Shown piece by piece: positions 1 through 8,688 of a stretch of DNA of 59,135 nucleotides (within the stretch, counting starts at the first letter, position 1; the number at the start of each line of letters is the position of its first letter). The stretch covers positions 1 to 59,135 of the forward strand of contig NZ_SSNW01000025.1 of the NCBI RefSeq assembly GCF_004801315.1, written 5' to 3'. This DNA is from Deinococcus sp. Arct2-2 (GTDB taxonomy: Bacteria > Deinococcota > Deinococci > Deinococcales > Deinococcaceae). Under the pieces are notes generated by a model. The model had not been told where the DNA came from and made no database searches. It saw nothing but the letters and a program-made list of their open reading frames with translations. Made by a program: the position numbers and the translations under genes.

Positions 1-87
1 GGGCACTGGTTCACCCGCGCCCTTCTGAAAGATCTCTTGTGACAAATGCTCTAAGCTGATTGCTTGACATAGAGCGTGTCCGCCGCT

Positions 88-150
88 TGCACGCCCCCTC
101 GCCCCGCTGCTTCGCAGCGCCCCTCCCCCACAGTTGGAGAGGGGAAAATC
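88..150. repeat. Small intergenic repeat, family A, copy 1
   Basis: This short G+C-rich element has arms of the form cgccccgctgcttcgcagcg followed by cccctccccca and ggagagggg. The same organisation recurs near 4.6, 8.1, 13.2, 20.3/21.8, 38.1, 47.3 and 52.1 kb. It lies downstream of the gamma-glutamyltransferase stop codon. No reading frame is convincing. It resembles the small non-coding repeats described for Deinococcus; that family link is inferred from its shape, not from a search. Confidence 0.6.
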
Positions 151-189
151 AGATGTGTAGGAATCTCTTTATCTGCGTAGCACAGGTTC

Positions 190-213
190 ACCCACGATCT
201 ACCCTCCACACTC
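190..213 (-). repeat. Family B repeat (half element) after ggt
   Basis: On the minus strand this reads GGAGGGTAGATCGTGGGT, a variant of the GTGGATCGTAGAACGTGG element seen near 6.6, 13.1, 43.3, 45.8 and 50.4 kb. It sits a few bases beyond the minus-strand gamma-glutamyltransferase stop, the typical 3'-end position of this family. Confidence 0.45.
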
Positions 214-220
214 TCTCCCC

Positions 221-1825
221 TCACCACGCCGCGATATGCCCATCCGTCCGGCTTTCCGTACCGCCCTCCAACACGCCCGTTTCAGCATTCCGGCGGATCA
301 TCTGGCCCCGGCCAAACGAGCCGGAATCGAGTTGCACGCGCACATCGTGGCCTAATTCAGCCAAAGCGCGGGCGGTGGCGGCAGGCAGGCTGTGTTCCAC
401 CTCTACCGACTTGCCCGCCAGCCATTGCCAACGCGGGGCGTCTAGCGCCTGCTGCGGGTTCATGCCGTAGCGCACGGTGTTCAGGACGACTTGCAGGTGG
501 CCCTGCGGTTGCATAAAGCCGCCCATGACCCCAAACGGGCCAACGGGTGTGCCGTCTGTGCGGCTCAGGAAACCGGGGATGATGGTGTGGTAGGGGCGGC
601 GTCCGGGCGCGAGGGCGTTGGGATGGCCCGCCTGAAGGCTGAAATTGTGGCCCCGATTGTGCAGCGCGATGCCAGTGTCGGGAATCACGACGCCGCTGCC
701 GAAGCCAATGTAATTACTCTGGATCAGGCTGACCATCTGGCCCTCATCGTCGGCGGTGGCGAGATACACCGTGCCACCCGTGCTGGGCGCGTGGGTGCTG
801 GGATCGTGGGCAGCGGGGCCGAGATGGGCGCGGTGGGCGGCGGCGTTGGCGCTGGACAGAAGGTGCGCGGCGTCCACAGGCACATGGCGCGGATCACCGA
901 CGAAGGCGTGGGCGTCGTGGAACCCGCGTTTCATGGCTTCGATTTGAAGGTGCAGGCCCGCCGGATCGCCGGAGTGGTCGGGCAGCGGCAGGCCGTCCAG
1001 CACATTCAGCGCGATCAGGGCGGCAATGCCCTGGCCGTTGGGCGGAATCTCGTGGACGCGGTGGCCCATGTACTCGGCATGAATGGGCGTGACCCACTCG
1101 GACTGGTGGGCGGAAAGGTCAGAGGAACGCAGAAGGCCGCCTGTGGCACGGGCATGGGCGTCTATTTGGGCGGCGAGGTCACCCTCATAAAACGACGCGC
1201 CGGACGTAGCAGCAATCGCTTCCAACGTGCGGGCGTGGGCCTCGCTACGCCACAGGGTACCGGGCGCGGGTGTGAAACCTGACGGGGCGAAGGTGCGGAA
1301 CCACTCGTCTAGCAGGGGCAGATTCAGACCGCTATAAATGCGAATGGCCCGCGCCCAGCCCGCCGCCAGCACAGGCGAGAGCGGATAGCCGCCGCGTGCA
1401 TAGGCAATAGCTGGGGCCAGCACCGCCGCGAATGGCACGCGGCCAAAACGGGCGTGTAGGTCGGCCCAGCCGCGCACCGCGCCGGGCACGGTCACGGGCG
1501 TCCAACCATGTTTCGGCATCTGGCCTGCGTGCCGCTCCGCTAGCGCATCCAAGCTCAGGGCTGCTGGGGCCGCGCCGCTGGCGTTCAGGCCGTGCAATTC
1601 TCCCCCAGCCCACACCAACGCAAACAAGTCGCCGCCGATGCCGTTGCTGGTCGGCTCCAGCACCGTCAGGGCAGCGGCAGTGGCGATGGCCGCATCGACC
1701 GCGTTGCCGCCCGCTGCCAGCACACTTTGGCCCGCCTGAGCCGCCAACGGTTGCGAAGTGGCGACCATGCCGCGCCGCGCATACACCGGACGCCGCACGA
1801 CAGGAAATTCGGGTTGAAACGTCAT
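221..1825 (-). CDS. ggt: Gamma-glutamyltransferase family protein
   Basis: This enzyme (534 aa) belongs to the Ntn-hydrolase gamma-glutamyltranspeptidase family, which cleaves or transfers the gamma-glutamyl group of glutathione and related peptides. The N-terminal part carries GGNAVDAAIATAAALTVLEP and the glycine-rich GIGGDLFALVW. The expected autoprocessing site is the Thr in STGGTVYLATAD, which begins the small subunit. The C-terminal PFGVMGGFMQPQGHLQVV and DAPRWQW blocks also match. No signal peptide is evident, so it may be cytosolic. The start at 1825 gives MTFQPEF and has a TAAGCT -10 box seven bases upstream; a longer frame to 1918 adds 31 residues unlike the family. Whether it acts on glutathione or another gamma-glutamyl compound cannot be told. 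Confidence 0.9.
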   Translation of the reverse strand: MTFQPEFPVVRRPVYARRGMVATSQPLAAQAGQSVLAAGGNAVDAAIATAAALTVLEPTSNGIGGDLFALVWAGGELHGLNASGAAPAALSLDALAERHAGQMPKHGWTPVTVPGAVRGWADLHARFGRVPFAAVLAPAIAYARGGYPLSPVLAAGWARAIRIYSGLNLPLLDEWFRTFAPSGFTPAPGTLWRSEAHARTLEAIAATSGASFYEGDLAAQIDAHARATGGLLRSSDLSAHQSEWVTPIHAEYMGHRVHEIPPNGQGIAALIALNVLDGLPLPDHSGDPAGLHLQIEAMKRGFHDAHAFVGDPRHVPVDAAHLLSSANAAAHRAHLGPAAHDPSTHAPSTGGTVYLATADDEGQMVSLIQSNYIGFGSGVVIPDTGIALHNRGHNFSLQAGHPNALAPGRRPYHTIIPGFLSRTDGTPVGPFGVMGGFMQPQGHLQVVLNTVRYGMNPQQALDAPRWQWLAGKSVEVEHSLPAATARALAELGHDVRVQLDSGSFGRGQMIRRNAETGVLEGGTESRTDGHIAAW

Positions 1826-1832
1826 GGTGGGA

Positions 1833-1838
1833 AGCTTA
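1833..1838 (-). promoter_or_regulatory. -10 box of ggt (leaderless type)
   Basis: TAAGCT on the minus strand ends seven bases before the chosen ATG at 1825, with no Shine-Dalgarno between. The spacing would place the transcript start at or next to the start codon. Confidence 0.4.
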
Positions 1839-2033
1839 GAGCATGGATAAGGGGCGTGTGGATAGAACTGGCGGGGGCAGAGATTGTCAGTGAAGACTGG
1901 GCAAGCCGGAACACCCACAACAGGAGCATTCCGGATAGTCGACAGAATTCACAACTTTGGTATGAGGCGGGAAAAGCTAAGCTGGGACAGTGAAAGCAGA
2001 AGCCCCATGCCGCTGCTCAGCCCTTGACTCCGC

Positions 2034-3506
2034 TCAGCACACAGAATCGCGTTCGGGATCGTAGACCGAGCTCACTTGCGGCCCGGTTCTGCCCGACTCG
2101 CGGGGCAAATCATGGCGCAGGCGGTTGCCTCCGGCGCGTTTGGCGGCGTACATCAGTTGGTCGGCCCGGTCTAGCGCGGTGTCCAGCGAGTCGTCGGGAA
2201 CCAGCGTCAGGCCGATGCTGACCGTCACGGGGCGAGTCGTCCACGCGTGGTCTTGCACGGCCAAACGAAAGGCTTCTAGGGTAGGCACGAGGCCGGGTTG
2301 ACCCGCCGAGCGCACCAACACGAATTCTTCTCCGCCGTAGCGGGCCACCAGATCACACGGCAGGGCGTGAGAAGTGAGCAGAGCGGCAATGTCGCGCAGC
2401 ACGGCGTCCCCGGTGGCGTGGCCGTGCGTATCGTTGACCCGTTTGAAGCGGTCTACGTCTATCATGGCTGCCTGAGCGGGGGCGCTGGCCGTCCCGTCTG
2501 CCAAGCGCCGCGCTCCCTCGGTCATCAGGTGTTGGCGGTTGTGCAGGCCAGTGAGCAGGTCGGTGATACTGCGGCGCTCGGCGGCGGCGTGTTGGGCCTC
2601 AGCCTGTGCCAACGAAGCTTCGAGTTCGGCCAAGCGTTGGGCCTGCCGCGCATTGGCCAGCCCGATCATGGCGAGGGCCAGCGTGGCCGGGTCAAGGGGT
2701 TGATGCACGTCCATAGGGTTTCGTTCGGCTTCCTCTTGTTCGCCCCGATCCTGCGCCCAGCGCACCCGACTCAGCTCTTGGGTCAGCAGCACGCTGGCAC
2801 GGGCACGCTCGACTTCGGCCTCCAAATCCTGAGACTGCGGAATCTGGTCAAGTTGTTCAAAATACGCCTCAGCCGCCGCGATTCTACTCTGCTGCACGTT
2901 CAGAACCACCAGTTGAGACAAGGCCAACATGTGCAGCACCACGTACCCGTCTTGGCCGCGCTGCACAGCGAGGGCGTACTGCTGCTCGGCGTCGCTGGGC
3001 TGGCCGCGCCGCTGATACACCATGCCCAAGTTCAGGTGGGCCACCCCAGCTTGCTCGGACGCGCCGCACTGCTCAAACAGGGCCAGCGCCTCTTGCAACA
3101 AAGGCACCGCTTTAGCCGAATCCAGATCAATCAGGGTCAGCGCCAAATCGTGCTTGGCGTGCGCCAATTCCAACTGATTGTCGCAGCCCTGCGCCACAGC
3201 CAGTTGCTCGGTATACAGCGCGTGTGCCGCACCAAAATCTAGCCGCGCCATCAGCAGTCCAGCGCGGGTGTTCAGGGCACGCGAACGCCAGACGTCGGGC
3301 GCAGTCAACTCGGAGAGCGCTGCGTCGATTTGGGAAAAGGCCTCGCTATACGCTCCGGTGCGCCAATTGAGGTACGCCAGCAGCACACTCCGCACAGGCG
3401 ACGGCGGCTGTGACTGCGCCCACTGCCGCGCCGACGCAGGATTCAGTTCACGGTTAGCCCACGCCCGCTCGGCAGCGGGAAGTGGAGTGGGCGTGAGTTG
3501 CGGCAT
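2034..3506 (-). CDS. TPR-GGDEF diguanylate cyclase
   Basis: This is a predicted cyclic di-GMP synthase (490 aa). The first ~280 residues are helical repeats of TPR type (for example AGVAHLNLGMVYQRRGQPSDAEQQYALAVQ, seen in part as HLNLGMVYQRRGQPSDAEQ). A short coiled stretch rich in Ala/Glu follows (about 295-325). The GGDEF domain starts near ITDLLTGLHNRQHL and has the active-site GGEEF at about residues 389-393. The inhibitory I-site (RxxD) is not conserved: the equivalent position reads LPCD, so product inhibition through that site is unlikely. No membrane segment is seen, so it is probably cytosolic. The ATG at 3506 has a TATTCT box six bases upstream. The HD-GYP protein at 38.1-39.5 kb could act in the opposite direction. 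Confidence 0.9.
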   Translation of the reverse strand: MPQLTPTPLPAAERAWANRELNPASARQWAQSQPPSPVRSVLLAYLNWRTGAYSEAFSQIDAALSELTAPDVWRSRALNTRAGLLMARLDFGAAHALYTEQLAVAQGCDNQLELAHAKHDLALTLIDLDSAKAVPLLQEALALFEQCGASEQAGVAHLNLGMVYQRRGQPSDAEQQYALAVQRGQDGYVVLHMLALSQLVVLNVQQSRIAAAEAYFEQLDQIPQSQDLEAEVERARASVLLTQELSRVRWAQDRGEQEEAERNPMDVHQPLDPATLALAMIGLANARQAQRLAELEASLAQAEAQHAAAERRSITDLLTGLHNRQHLMTEGARRLADGTASAPAQAAMIDVDRFKRVNDTHGHATGDAVLRDIAALLTSHALPCDLVARYGGEEFVLVRSAGQPGLVPTLEAFRLAVQDHAWTTRPVTVSIGLTLVPDDSLDTALDRADQLMYAAKRAGGNRLRHDLPRESGRTGPQVSSVYDPERDSVC

Positions 3507-3512
3507 CCAACT

Positions 3513-3518
3513 AGAATA
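3513..3518 (-). promoter_or_regulatory. -10 box of the GGDEF gene (leaderless type)
   Basis: TATTCT on the minus strand lies six bases from the ATG at 3506 and there is no ribosome binding site, so this is a leaderless start. Confidence 0.55.
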
Positions 3519-3617
3519 GGCAACTTCTTCGCTCTACATTGAGATGTTTTCAGCATCTTAAGACCCCTGACAGGGGGTGAAGATAGGCGTAAGGGCGGTC
3601 AGGATAGAAAAATCGTT

Positions 3618-4538
3618 TCAGTGGGCGAACACATCTAGACCGGCCACGACGACACTACTGTGGGCCTCCACTGTCAGGGCGTGGTCACGGTTGTAGCCGC
3701 CTGCCATCAGGGTAACGACCGGAATGCCCGCCTGCCGCGCCCACGTCAGGACGGTGTGGTTGCGCTCATAGACCCCGTCCAGCGTAAGGGCGAATCGGCC
3801 GAAGCGGTCTCCGGCCAGCACATCGGCCCCGGCCAGATAGATCAGTAGATCAGGCCGGAAGGCTTGCACGGCAGGCAGCGCCGATTCCCGCAACACAGTC
3901 AGGTATTCGCTGTCTGTGACGCCATCGGACAGGCCCAGATCAAGGCTGCTGCGTTCCTTGCGAAACGGGTAATTGCGCTCGCCGTGAATGCTGAGGGTAT
4001 ACGCCCGCGTTTCGGCCCCCAGCAACGCCGCCGTGCCGTTGCCCTGATGCACGTCCAGATCAAGGATTGCCACGCGCCGCGCCAGCCCTTCATCCAGCGC
4101 GATCCGGGTCAGAATGGCCGCGTCGTTGACCAAACAAAAGCCCTCCGCACTGGCCGCAAACGCATGGTGCGTGCCGCCCGCGAGGTTCGCGCCCCAGCCC
4201 ACTGCCAGCGCGTCGTGCAGGGCCGCCAACGATCCGCCTGCGGCCCGCCGCGCCCGCTCCACCACGCCCAAGCTCCACGGCAGCCCGAAGGCGCGTTCTT
4301 CCTGTGCCGTCACTTCGCCGCGCCGCCAGCGCCTCAGCCAAATGGGGTCATGCACGCGGGCAGCATCGGCCCAGCGCAGGTTGGGAGTGTCTAGCACGGG
4401 CAGCAGGCCAGACAACCGGTCACGCACTCCTGCGTACTTATAGGCGGGAAAGCGGTGGCCTTCGGGCAGAGGAAACGTGTAGGCGGCGGGCGTATAGGCG
4501 CGGAAGGGGTGGGTGAAGGTGGGCGGCGGGGCGGTCAC
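3618..4538 (-). CDS. Histone deacetylase family hydrolase (AcuC/class II HDAC-like)
   Basis: This is a zinc-dependent deacetylase-superfamily protein of about 306 aa, the usual size for bacterial members. Recognisable motifs are [19 protein letters not shown] (paired active-site His), [13 protein letters not shown] (metal-binding Asp and His), [13 protein letters not shown] and [13 protein letters not shown] (the second metal Asp). Bacterial relatives remove acetyl groups from acetyl-CoA synthetase lysines, acetoin-related substrates or acetylpolyamines; the substrate here is unknown. I prefer the GTG at 4538, which has CACACT six bases upstream. An ATG at 4586 would add 16 Pro-rich residues of atypical sequence. 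The gene stands alone between the GGDEF gene and a repeat-filled gap. Confidence 0.85.
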   Translation of the reverse strand: MTAPPPTFTHPFRAYTPAAYTFPLPEGHRFPAYKYAGVRDRLSGLLPVLDTPNLRWADAARVHDPIWLRRWRRGEVTAQEERAFGLPWSLGVVERARRAAGGSLAALHDALAVGWGANLAGGTHHAFAASAEGFCLVNDAAILTRIALDEGLARRVAILDLDVHQGNGTAALLGAETRAYTLSIHGERNYPFRKERSSLDLGLSDGVTDSEYLTVLRESALPAVQAFRPDLLIYLAGADVLAGDRFGRFALTLDGVYERNHTVLTWARQAGIPVVTLMAGGYNRDHALTVEAHSSVVVAGLDVFAH

Positions 4539-4621
4539 GGGGTCAGTGTGGCGCGGTGGGGGCTGGGGGGTGGGATGGAATGGCACGATTTGGGGGAGTT
4601 GGACTTATATTTGGGGATTGT

Positions 4622-4950
4622 TGGGCTTGTCCCACGCTTTCCCCCACCCCCCAGCCCCCGCCCCCAAAGGGGTCAGGGGAGTTGGTCGCTCCGCTGAGGA
4701 GTATTGATCTTGCCGCTTTCAAACTCTCCCTAATCCCTCATCTGAAGCGGAATTGCTAGTCGTCTTGACACTGGAATTGGCCCGCGCGTTGCACGCACGA
4801 CGGCCTCACACCGAATTGGGCGGGGACGATGTGGGTTTGCTTTTAGCCCCTCACCCTTGTCTGCGACAGCTCGCAGGGAGGGGGGAGGTTGGGACTCGTA
4901 GAGCTGCGCTAGCAGAGGGGGTGAGTGAGCTTCAGCGATTGCCCTCTCCG
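4622..4950. repeat. Long composite family A repeat, copy 2
   Basis: This gap before the 58-aa gene is filled by a composite repeat. It is homologous, in the same orientation, to 47290-47600: both begin with cccacg then ccccaccccccagcccccgc and contain ggaattgc, agtcgtctt and actggaattggccc. Both continue with gacggcctcacac and end with gggggtgagtgagc and cagcgattgcc. Short open frames crossing it are not believable genes. Confidence 0.7.
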
Positions 4951-4952
4951 CC

Positions 4953-5129
4953 CTACCCGTTCTCCCGCATCTCCCGCAGAATCCAGAATCCCAACGCATT
5001 CAGCCCCAGCACGAACAGCACCGATCCCAGCGCCGCCCAGATTTCGCCGCGCCCGAATTGCATGATGATGCTGAAGAGGCCGCCTAGATTCAGGCTGACT
5101 AGCAAGACCAACAGTAGGCCGGGAAGCAC
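4953..5129 (-). CDS. Small hypothetical membrane protein, 58 aa
   Basis: This frame starts with GTG at 5129, and that GTG begins only one base after the TAG (5132-5130) of the upstream phosphatase gene, so the two are probably translationally coupled. It begins VLPGLLLVLLVSLNLGGLF, and a second hydrophobic stretch follows (WAALGSVLFVLGLNALGFW), giving two predicted membrane helices with a charged end REMRENG. It matches no family I recognise. Support is the tight junction, codon use typical of the neighbours, and a stop just before the repeat. Confidence 0.6.
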   Translation of the reverse strand: MLPGLLLVLLVSLNLGGLFSIIMQFGRGEIWAALGSVLFVLGLNALGFWILREMRENG

Positions 5130-5957
5130 CTAACTGCCGCCTTCTTGCACCAATTCTAAGAGTTCGGCGTGCAACAGGCCGTTGGTGGCGACGATCATTT
5201 CTCCGTGCGGTGTGGGCGTTCCGGCAGCGTCGGAGACTTGACCGCCCGCTTCTTGCAAGATCAGGCTTCCGGCGGCCACGTCCCAGCGCTTCACACCGAT
5301 TTCCCAGTAGGCGTCCATGCGCCCGCAAGCCACGTTGCACAGGTCTAGCGCCGCTGCTCCGGGCCTCCGCACAGGCACACCCAAGCGCAGGAGGCGGGCC
5401 ACCAACGCCAGATTGCGTTCACCGCTGTTGTCGTAGGGAAACCCAGTGGCAACGAGCGCGGGCGTGGTCAGGGTAGGCGTAGCACTCACGGCGACGGCTT
5501 GACCGTTGAGGAATGCGCCGCCGCCTAATGTGGCCGTAAACAGTTCGTTGCGGGTGGGATCGAACACCGCGCCCGCGATGGCCTCGCCGCGCCATTCCAA
5601 CGCTACCGACGCACAAAACACCGGGTAGCCGTGCGCGTAATTTACAGTTCCGTCCAGTGGGTCGACTACCCAGCGAAAGTCTAATTTATGAGGGGCTGAT
5701 TCTGCCTCACCGTCACCCAAGCCTTCTTCTTCACCCAGCACGGCATGACCGGGGTAAATCTCGGCTATCACGGCGCGGATGACCCGTTCGGCTTCACCGT
5801 CCACTTCCGTGACCAGATCGGCGTAGGTGGTTTTGGTCTGCACGATGCGGGCCGTGCCCAAGTGCGCCAGATGCACAGCCCCCGCCGCCCGTGCCGCCGC
5901 CACAGCAACAGCCAAGAAGGGGGCGAGGTCAGAGGGAATGGAACCAAATGCAGTCAC
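5130..5957 (-). CDS. Inositol monophosphatase family protein
   Basis: This is a magnesium-dependent, lithium-sensitive-type phosphatase of 275 aa. The motif set is nearly complete: LVTEVDGEAER, the metal-binding acidic run VLGEEEG, WVVDPLDGTVNYAHGYP (the DPxDGTxN signature) and, near the C-terminus, YWEIGVKRWDVAAGSLILQEAGG (the WDxAAG motif). Related enzymes dephosphorylate inositol phosphates, histidinol phosphate or 3'-phosphoadenosine 5'-phosphate; the substrate here is not clear. I place the start at GTG 5957 because TACACT lies six bases upstream. A longer frame to 6038 would overlap the divergent lipoprotein gene. The 58-aa membrane protein follows directly. Confidence 0.88.
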   Translation of the reverse strand: MTAFGSIPSDLAPFLAVAVAAARAAGAVHLAHLGTARIVQTKTTYADLVTEVDGEAERVIRAVIAEIYPGHAVLGEEEGLGDGEAESAPHKLDFRWVVDPLDGTVNYAHGYPVFCASVALEWRGEAIAGAVFDPTRNELFTATLGGGAFLNGQAVAVSATPTLTTPALVATGFPYDNSGERNLALVARLLRLGVPVRRPGAAALDLCNVACGRMDAYWEIGVKRWDVAAGSLILQEAGGQVSDAAGTPTPHGEMIVATNGLLHAELLELVQEGGS

Positions 5958-5963
5958 GTACAG

Positions 5964-5969
5964 AGTGTA
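5964..5969 (-). promoter_or_regulatory. -10 box of the inositol phosphatase gene
   Basis: TACACT on the minus strand is six bases from the GTG at 5957. It lies inside the 22-bp gap to the divergent lipoprotein gene, so the divergent promoter elements must overlap. Confidence 0.55.
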
Positions 5970-5979
5970 GAGGCTCAGA

Positions 5980-6621
5980 ATGTTGGTAATGAAATCTTCT
6001 CGAATCTTGTGGCTCACATTGGCTGCTGCGGCTCTCACTGGCTGTACCCCAGTTCAGAACGTGGCGACCCTAAATTTCCGGGCTGATGCGGCGGGCGGCG
6101 AGATAGATGCGGCGACGCTGTTGCCTGCTCAGCTGGTTCCCGCAGACCGCCTGCTGAGCGTAACTGAGGCCGTGGAGCGTGCCCCAGACGGCAGCGTGAT
6201 TGTGGCTTGTCAGGCGGGGCCGCGTGGGGTGTTGTCGTGGGGCCTGTGCAGCCACGTGACACGCAAGCTGTCGGCAGGCTTTCTGACCGAATCGCCCAAC
6301 TTGTTCGCGGGCGGCGTGCAAACCGTGCCGACGTCTACCCTGTACCGCCGCACCGTGGTGATCGTGCTGGACGCAGGCGTGAAGCCGGAAATGCTGCCCG
6401 CGCTGAGGGCTGAAGCCATGCGCCTGAACCATGCGCCCTACGGCATAGGCGGCTTGGGGCCGGACTACGACTGCTCCACTTATCAGAATGCTTTGCAGCA
6501 CGCCGTAGGACTGCCGGATGTAGTGCCGCGCAATGCGTGGGGAATTTATTTGCCGCAAGACGCGGTGGCGGGGGGGCGCGTGCTGTGGGTTGGGGTGCAG
6601 AAGGTGGAGGGTGGATCGTAG
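5980..6621 (+). CDS. Hypothetical lipoprotein
   Basis: The product (213 aa) begins MLVMKSSRILWLTLAAAALTGC, a short signal sequence ending in an LTGC lipobox, so it is probably lipid-modified at Cys22 and held on the outside of the membrane. The rest has no motif I recognise; it contains four further Cys, including CQAGPRG and WGLCSH. A GAGG six bases before the ATG at 5980 could be the ribosome site; an ATG at 5989 is the alternative. Its last four codons and stop (EGGS*) come from a family B intergenic repeat. It is divergent from the phosphatase gene with only 22 bp between starts. Confidence 0.75.
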   Translation: MLVMKSSRILWLTLAAAALTGCTPVQNVATLNFRADAAGGEIDAATLLPAQLVPADRLLSVTEAVERAPDGSVIVACQAGPRGVLSWGLCSHVTRKLSAGFLTESPNLFAGGVQTVPTSTLYRRTVVIVLDAGVKPEMLPALRAEAMRLNHAPYGIGGLGPDYDCSTYQNALQHAVGLPDVVPRNAWGIYLPQDAVAGGRVLWVGVQKVEGGS

Positions 6622-6630
6622 AACGTGGGG
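6605..6630 (+). repeat. Family B repeat overlapping a stop codon
   Basis: This copy reads GGAGGGTGGATCGTAGAACG then tgggg. It supplies the final codons and the TAG stop of the lipoprotein gene. The identical core GTGGATCGTAGAACGTGG forms both arms of the hairpin at 43280-43327. Confidence 0.6.
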
Positions 6631-6768
6631 AGGGCGTAGGCGGGCAGCAAGATGAGGGTTTTGGCTCTCAACTTTGGGAACAGCCCGAAAGATTAATTTC
6701 ACACCTCTACAATCCGCAACGCGCAACCTACAACCCATTCTTGCTACGCTGCCCCCCGTGATTGCCCA

Positions 6769-8076
6769 ATGATTGACCGCTACCTGACCCCCGAAATGAA
6801 GGCGCTGTGGAGCGAAGCCAGCAAATACCGGGCGTGGCTGCGGGTAGAACTGGCCGCGATGCAGGCTCAGGCCGCGCACGGCGAAGTGCCCGCCGACGCT
6901 CACGCCGCCCTGACTGCCCGCGCCGCCGCCGACCCGCTGGACGAGGCATTTGCGGAGCGCGTGGCCGAAATTGAGGCCGTGACCCGCCACGACATCGTGG
7001 CCTTCACGCGGGCGTTGACCGAGCGTTACGGCGAGGAAGCCCGCTTTATTCATCACGGGCTGACCAGTACCGATGTGGTAGATACGGCCCAAAACCTGCT
7101 GCTGGACGAGGCATTGACGGTCATTCTGGCCGACGCCGCCAAGCTGCGCGAAGTGTGCCGCGTTCAGGCGGTGGCCTACAAATACACGCCCACGGTGGGC
7201 CGCACGCACGGTATTCACGCCGAACCGATGACCTTTGGCCTCAAGTTCCTGAACTGGATGGCGACGTTAGACCGCGACGCCGAACGCCTGACCGCCGCCC
7301 GTGAGCGTGTGCGCGTGGTGATGCTGTCGGGCAGCGTGGGCACGTATGCCCATGTGAGTCCTGAAATTGAGGAAGCCGTCGCCGCCGCGTGGGGCTGGAC
7401 GGCTGCACCGATTACGAACCAAACGCTGGCCCGTGACCGCCACGCCGAAGTCCTGTCGGCACTGGCGATTTTTGGCACCACGCTGGAGCGGATCGCCGTC
7501 GAAATTCGCCATCTGCAACGCAGTGAAGTGCGCGAGGCGATGGAACCGTTTGGCAAGGGACAGACGGGCAGCAGCTCCATGCCGCACAAGAAAAACCCGA
7601 TCCTGACCGAAAACGTGACCGGATTTGCACGCTTGCTGCGCGGCTTCCTCACGACTGGGCTGGAAAACGTGGCCCTCTGGCACGAGCGCGACATCAGCCA
7701 TTCCAGCGCCGAGCGCGTGATTTTGCCCGACGCCACCGCCGCCGCCAGTTACGCCGCCCGACGCCTGACCGGGGTGCTGCGCGATCTGGTGGTCTTCCCC
7801 GAACGGATGCTGAAGAATATGAACGACCTCGGCGGGTTGGTGTTTAGCCAGCGCGTGCTGCACGCCCTCATCGACGAAAAAGGCATGAGCCGCGAAGCCG
7901 CCTACGAACTGGTTCAGCGCAACGCCCTGCACAGTTGGGAAACGGGCGAAGGTCTGCGCGACCTGCTGAAAGCCGACGCCGCCAACCCTCTAAATGATGC
8001 GGAATTGGACGCCGCTTTTGATCTGGCGTTCTATTTGCGGCACGTGGATCATATGTACGGGCGGTTTGGGCTGTAG
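6769..8076 (+). CDS. purB: Adenosylosuccinate lyase
   Basis: PurB (435 aa) catalyses two beta-eliminations in purine synthesis, releasing fumarate from SAICAR and from adenylosuccinate. The fumarase/aspartase superfamily signature GSSSMPHKKNPI is at about residues 267-278. The first catalytic region is seen in TSTDVVDTAQNLLL and the His in GRTHGIHAEP. The N-terminus MIDRYLTPEMKALWSE is typical of PurB of Thermus/Deinococcus and Gram-positive type. There is no Shine-Dalgarno before the ATG; a TACGCT box about 30 bases upstream is a possible promoter. No other purine gene is adjacent, so it appears to be transcribed alone. Confidence 0.95.
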   Translation: MIDRYLTPEMKALWSEASKYRAWLRVELAAMQAQAAHGEVPADAHAALTARAAADPLDEAFAERVAEIEAVTRHDIVAFTRALTERYGEEARFIHHGLTSTDVVDTAQNLLLDEALTVILADAAKLREVCRVQAVAYKYTPTVGRTHGIHAEPMTFGLKFLNWMATLDRDAERLTAARERVRVVMLSGSVGTYAHVSPEIEEAVAAAWGWTAAPITNQTLARDRHAEVLSALAIFGTTLERIAVEIRHLQRSEVREAMEPFGKGQTGSSSMPHKKNPILTENVTGFARLLRGFLTTGLENVALWHERDISHSSAERVILPDATAAASYAARRLTGVLRDLVVFPERMLKNMNDLGGLVFSQRVLHALIDEKGMSREAAYELVQRNALHSWETGEGLRDLLKADAANPLNDAELDAAFDLAFYLRHVDHMYGRFGL

Positions 8077-8117
8077 AACTATGACTGGAACGCAGGAAAG
8101 GCGTCTAAGAGTCTAAG

Positions 8118-8262
8118 AAGGGCAATCGCTGGCGCTCACTCACCCCCTCCCAACCTCCCCCCTCAAGGGTGAGGAGCTAAAACCAAAGCTCTTTACTTTT
8201 GCCTTTAGCCCTCGCCCCTTGCGGGAGAGGGGCGCTGCGCCAGCAGCGGGGTGAGGGGGCCA
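8118..8262. repeat. Family A repeat, copy 3
   Basis: Between purB and the holin-like gene, this stretch contains gcaatcgctggcgctcactc and acccccctcccaacctcccc, then a second arm gccctcgccccttgcgggag with aggggcgctgcgccagcagc and ggggtgagggg. It is preceded by a tandem tctaagagtctaag, a short word also found beside the copy near 52.1 kb. Confidence 0.6.
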
Positions 8263-8307
8263 CCAAGAAAACGCCCCCGCCCCGCCTCTCCCCCACTCCG
8301 CACGGTT

Positions 8308-8313
8308 TATGCT
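8308..8313 (+). promoter_or_regulatory. -10 box of the holin-like gene (leaderless type)
   Basis: TATGCT ends six bases before the ATG at 8320 with no Shine-Dalgarno between. It lies immediately beyond the family A repeat, so the repeat would be upstream of, not inside, the transcript. Confidence 0.55.
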
Positions 8314-8319
8314 CTCTCT

Positions 8320-8684
<365 letters not shown>

Positions 8685-8688
<4 letters not shown>

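Noticed and set aside
6070..7218. A 382-codon minus-strand frame across the lipoprotein and purB starts
   Set aside because: It spans two real plus-strand genes and their intergenic repeat, with no recognisable domain.
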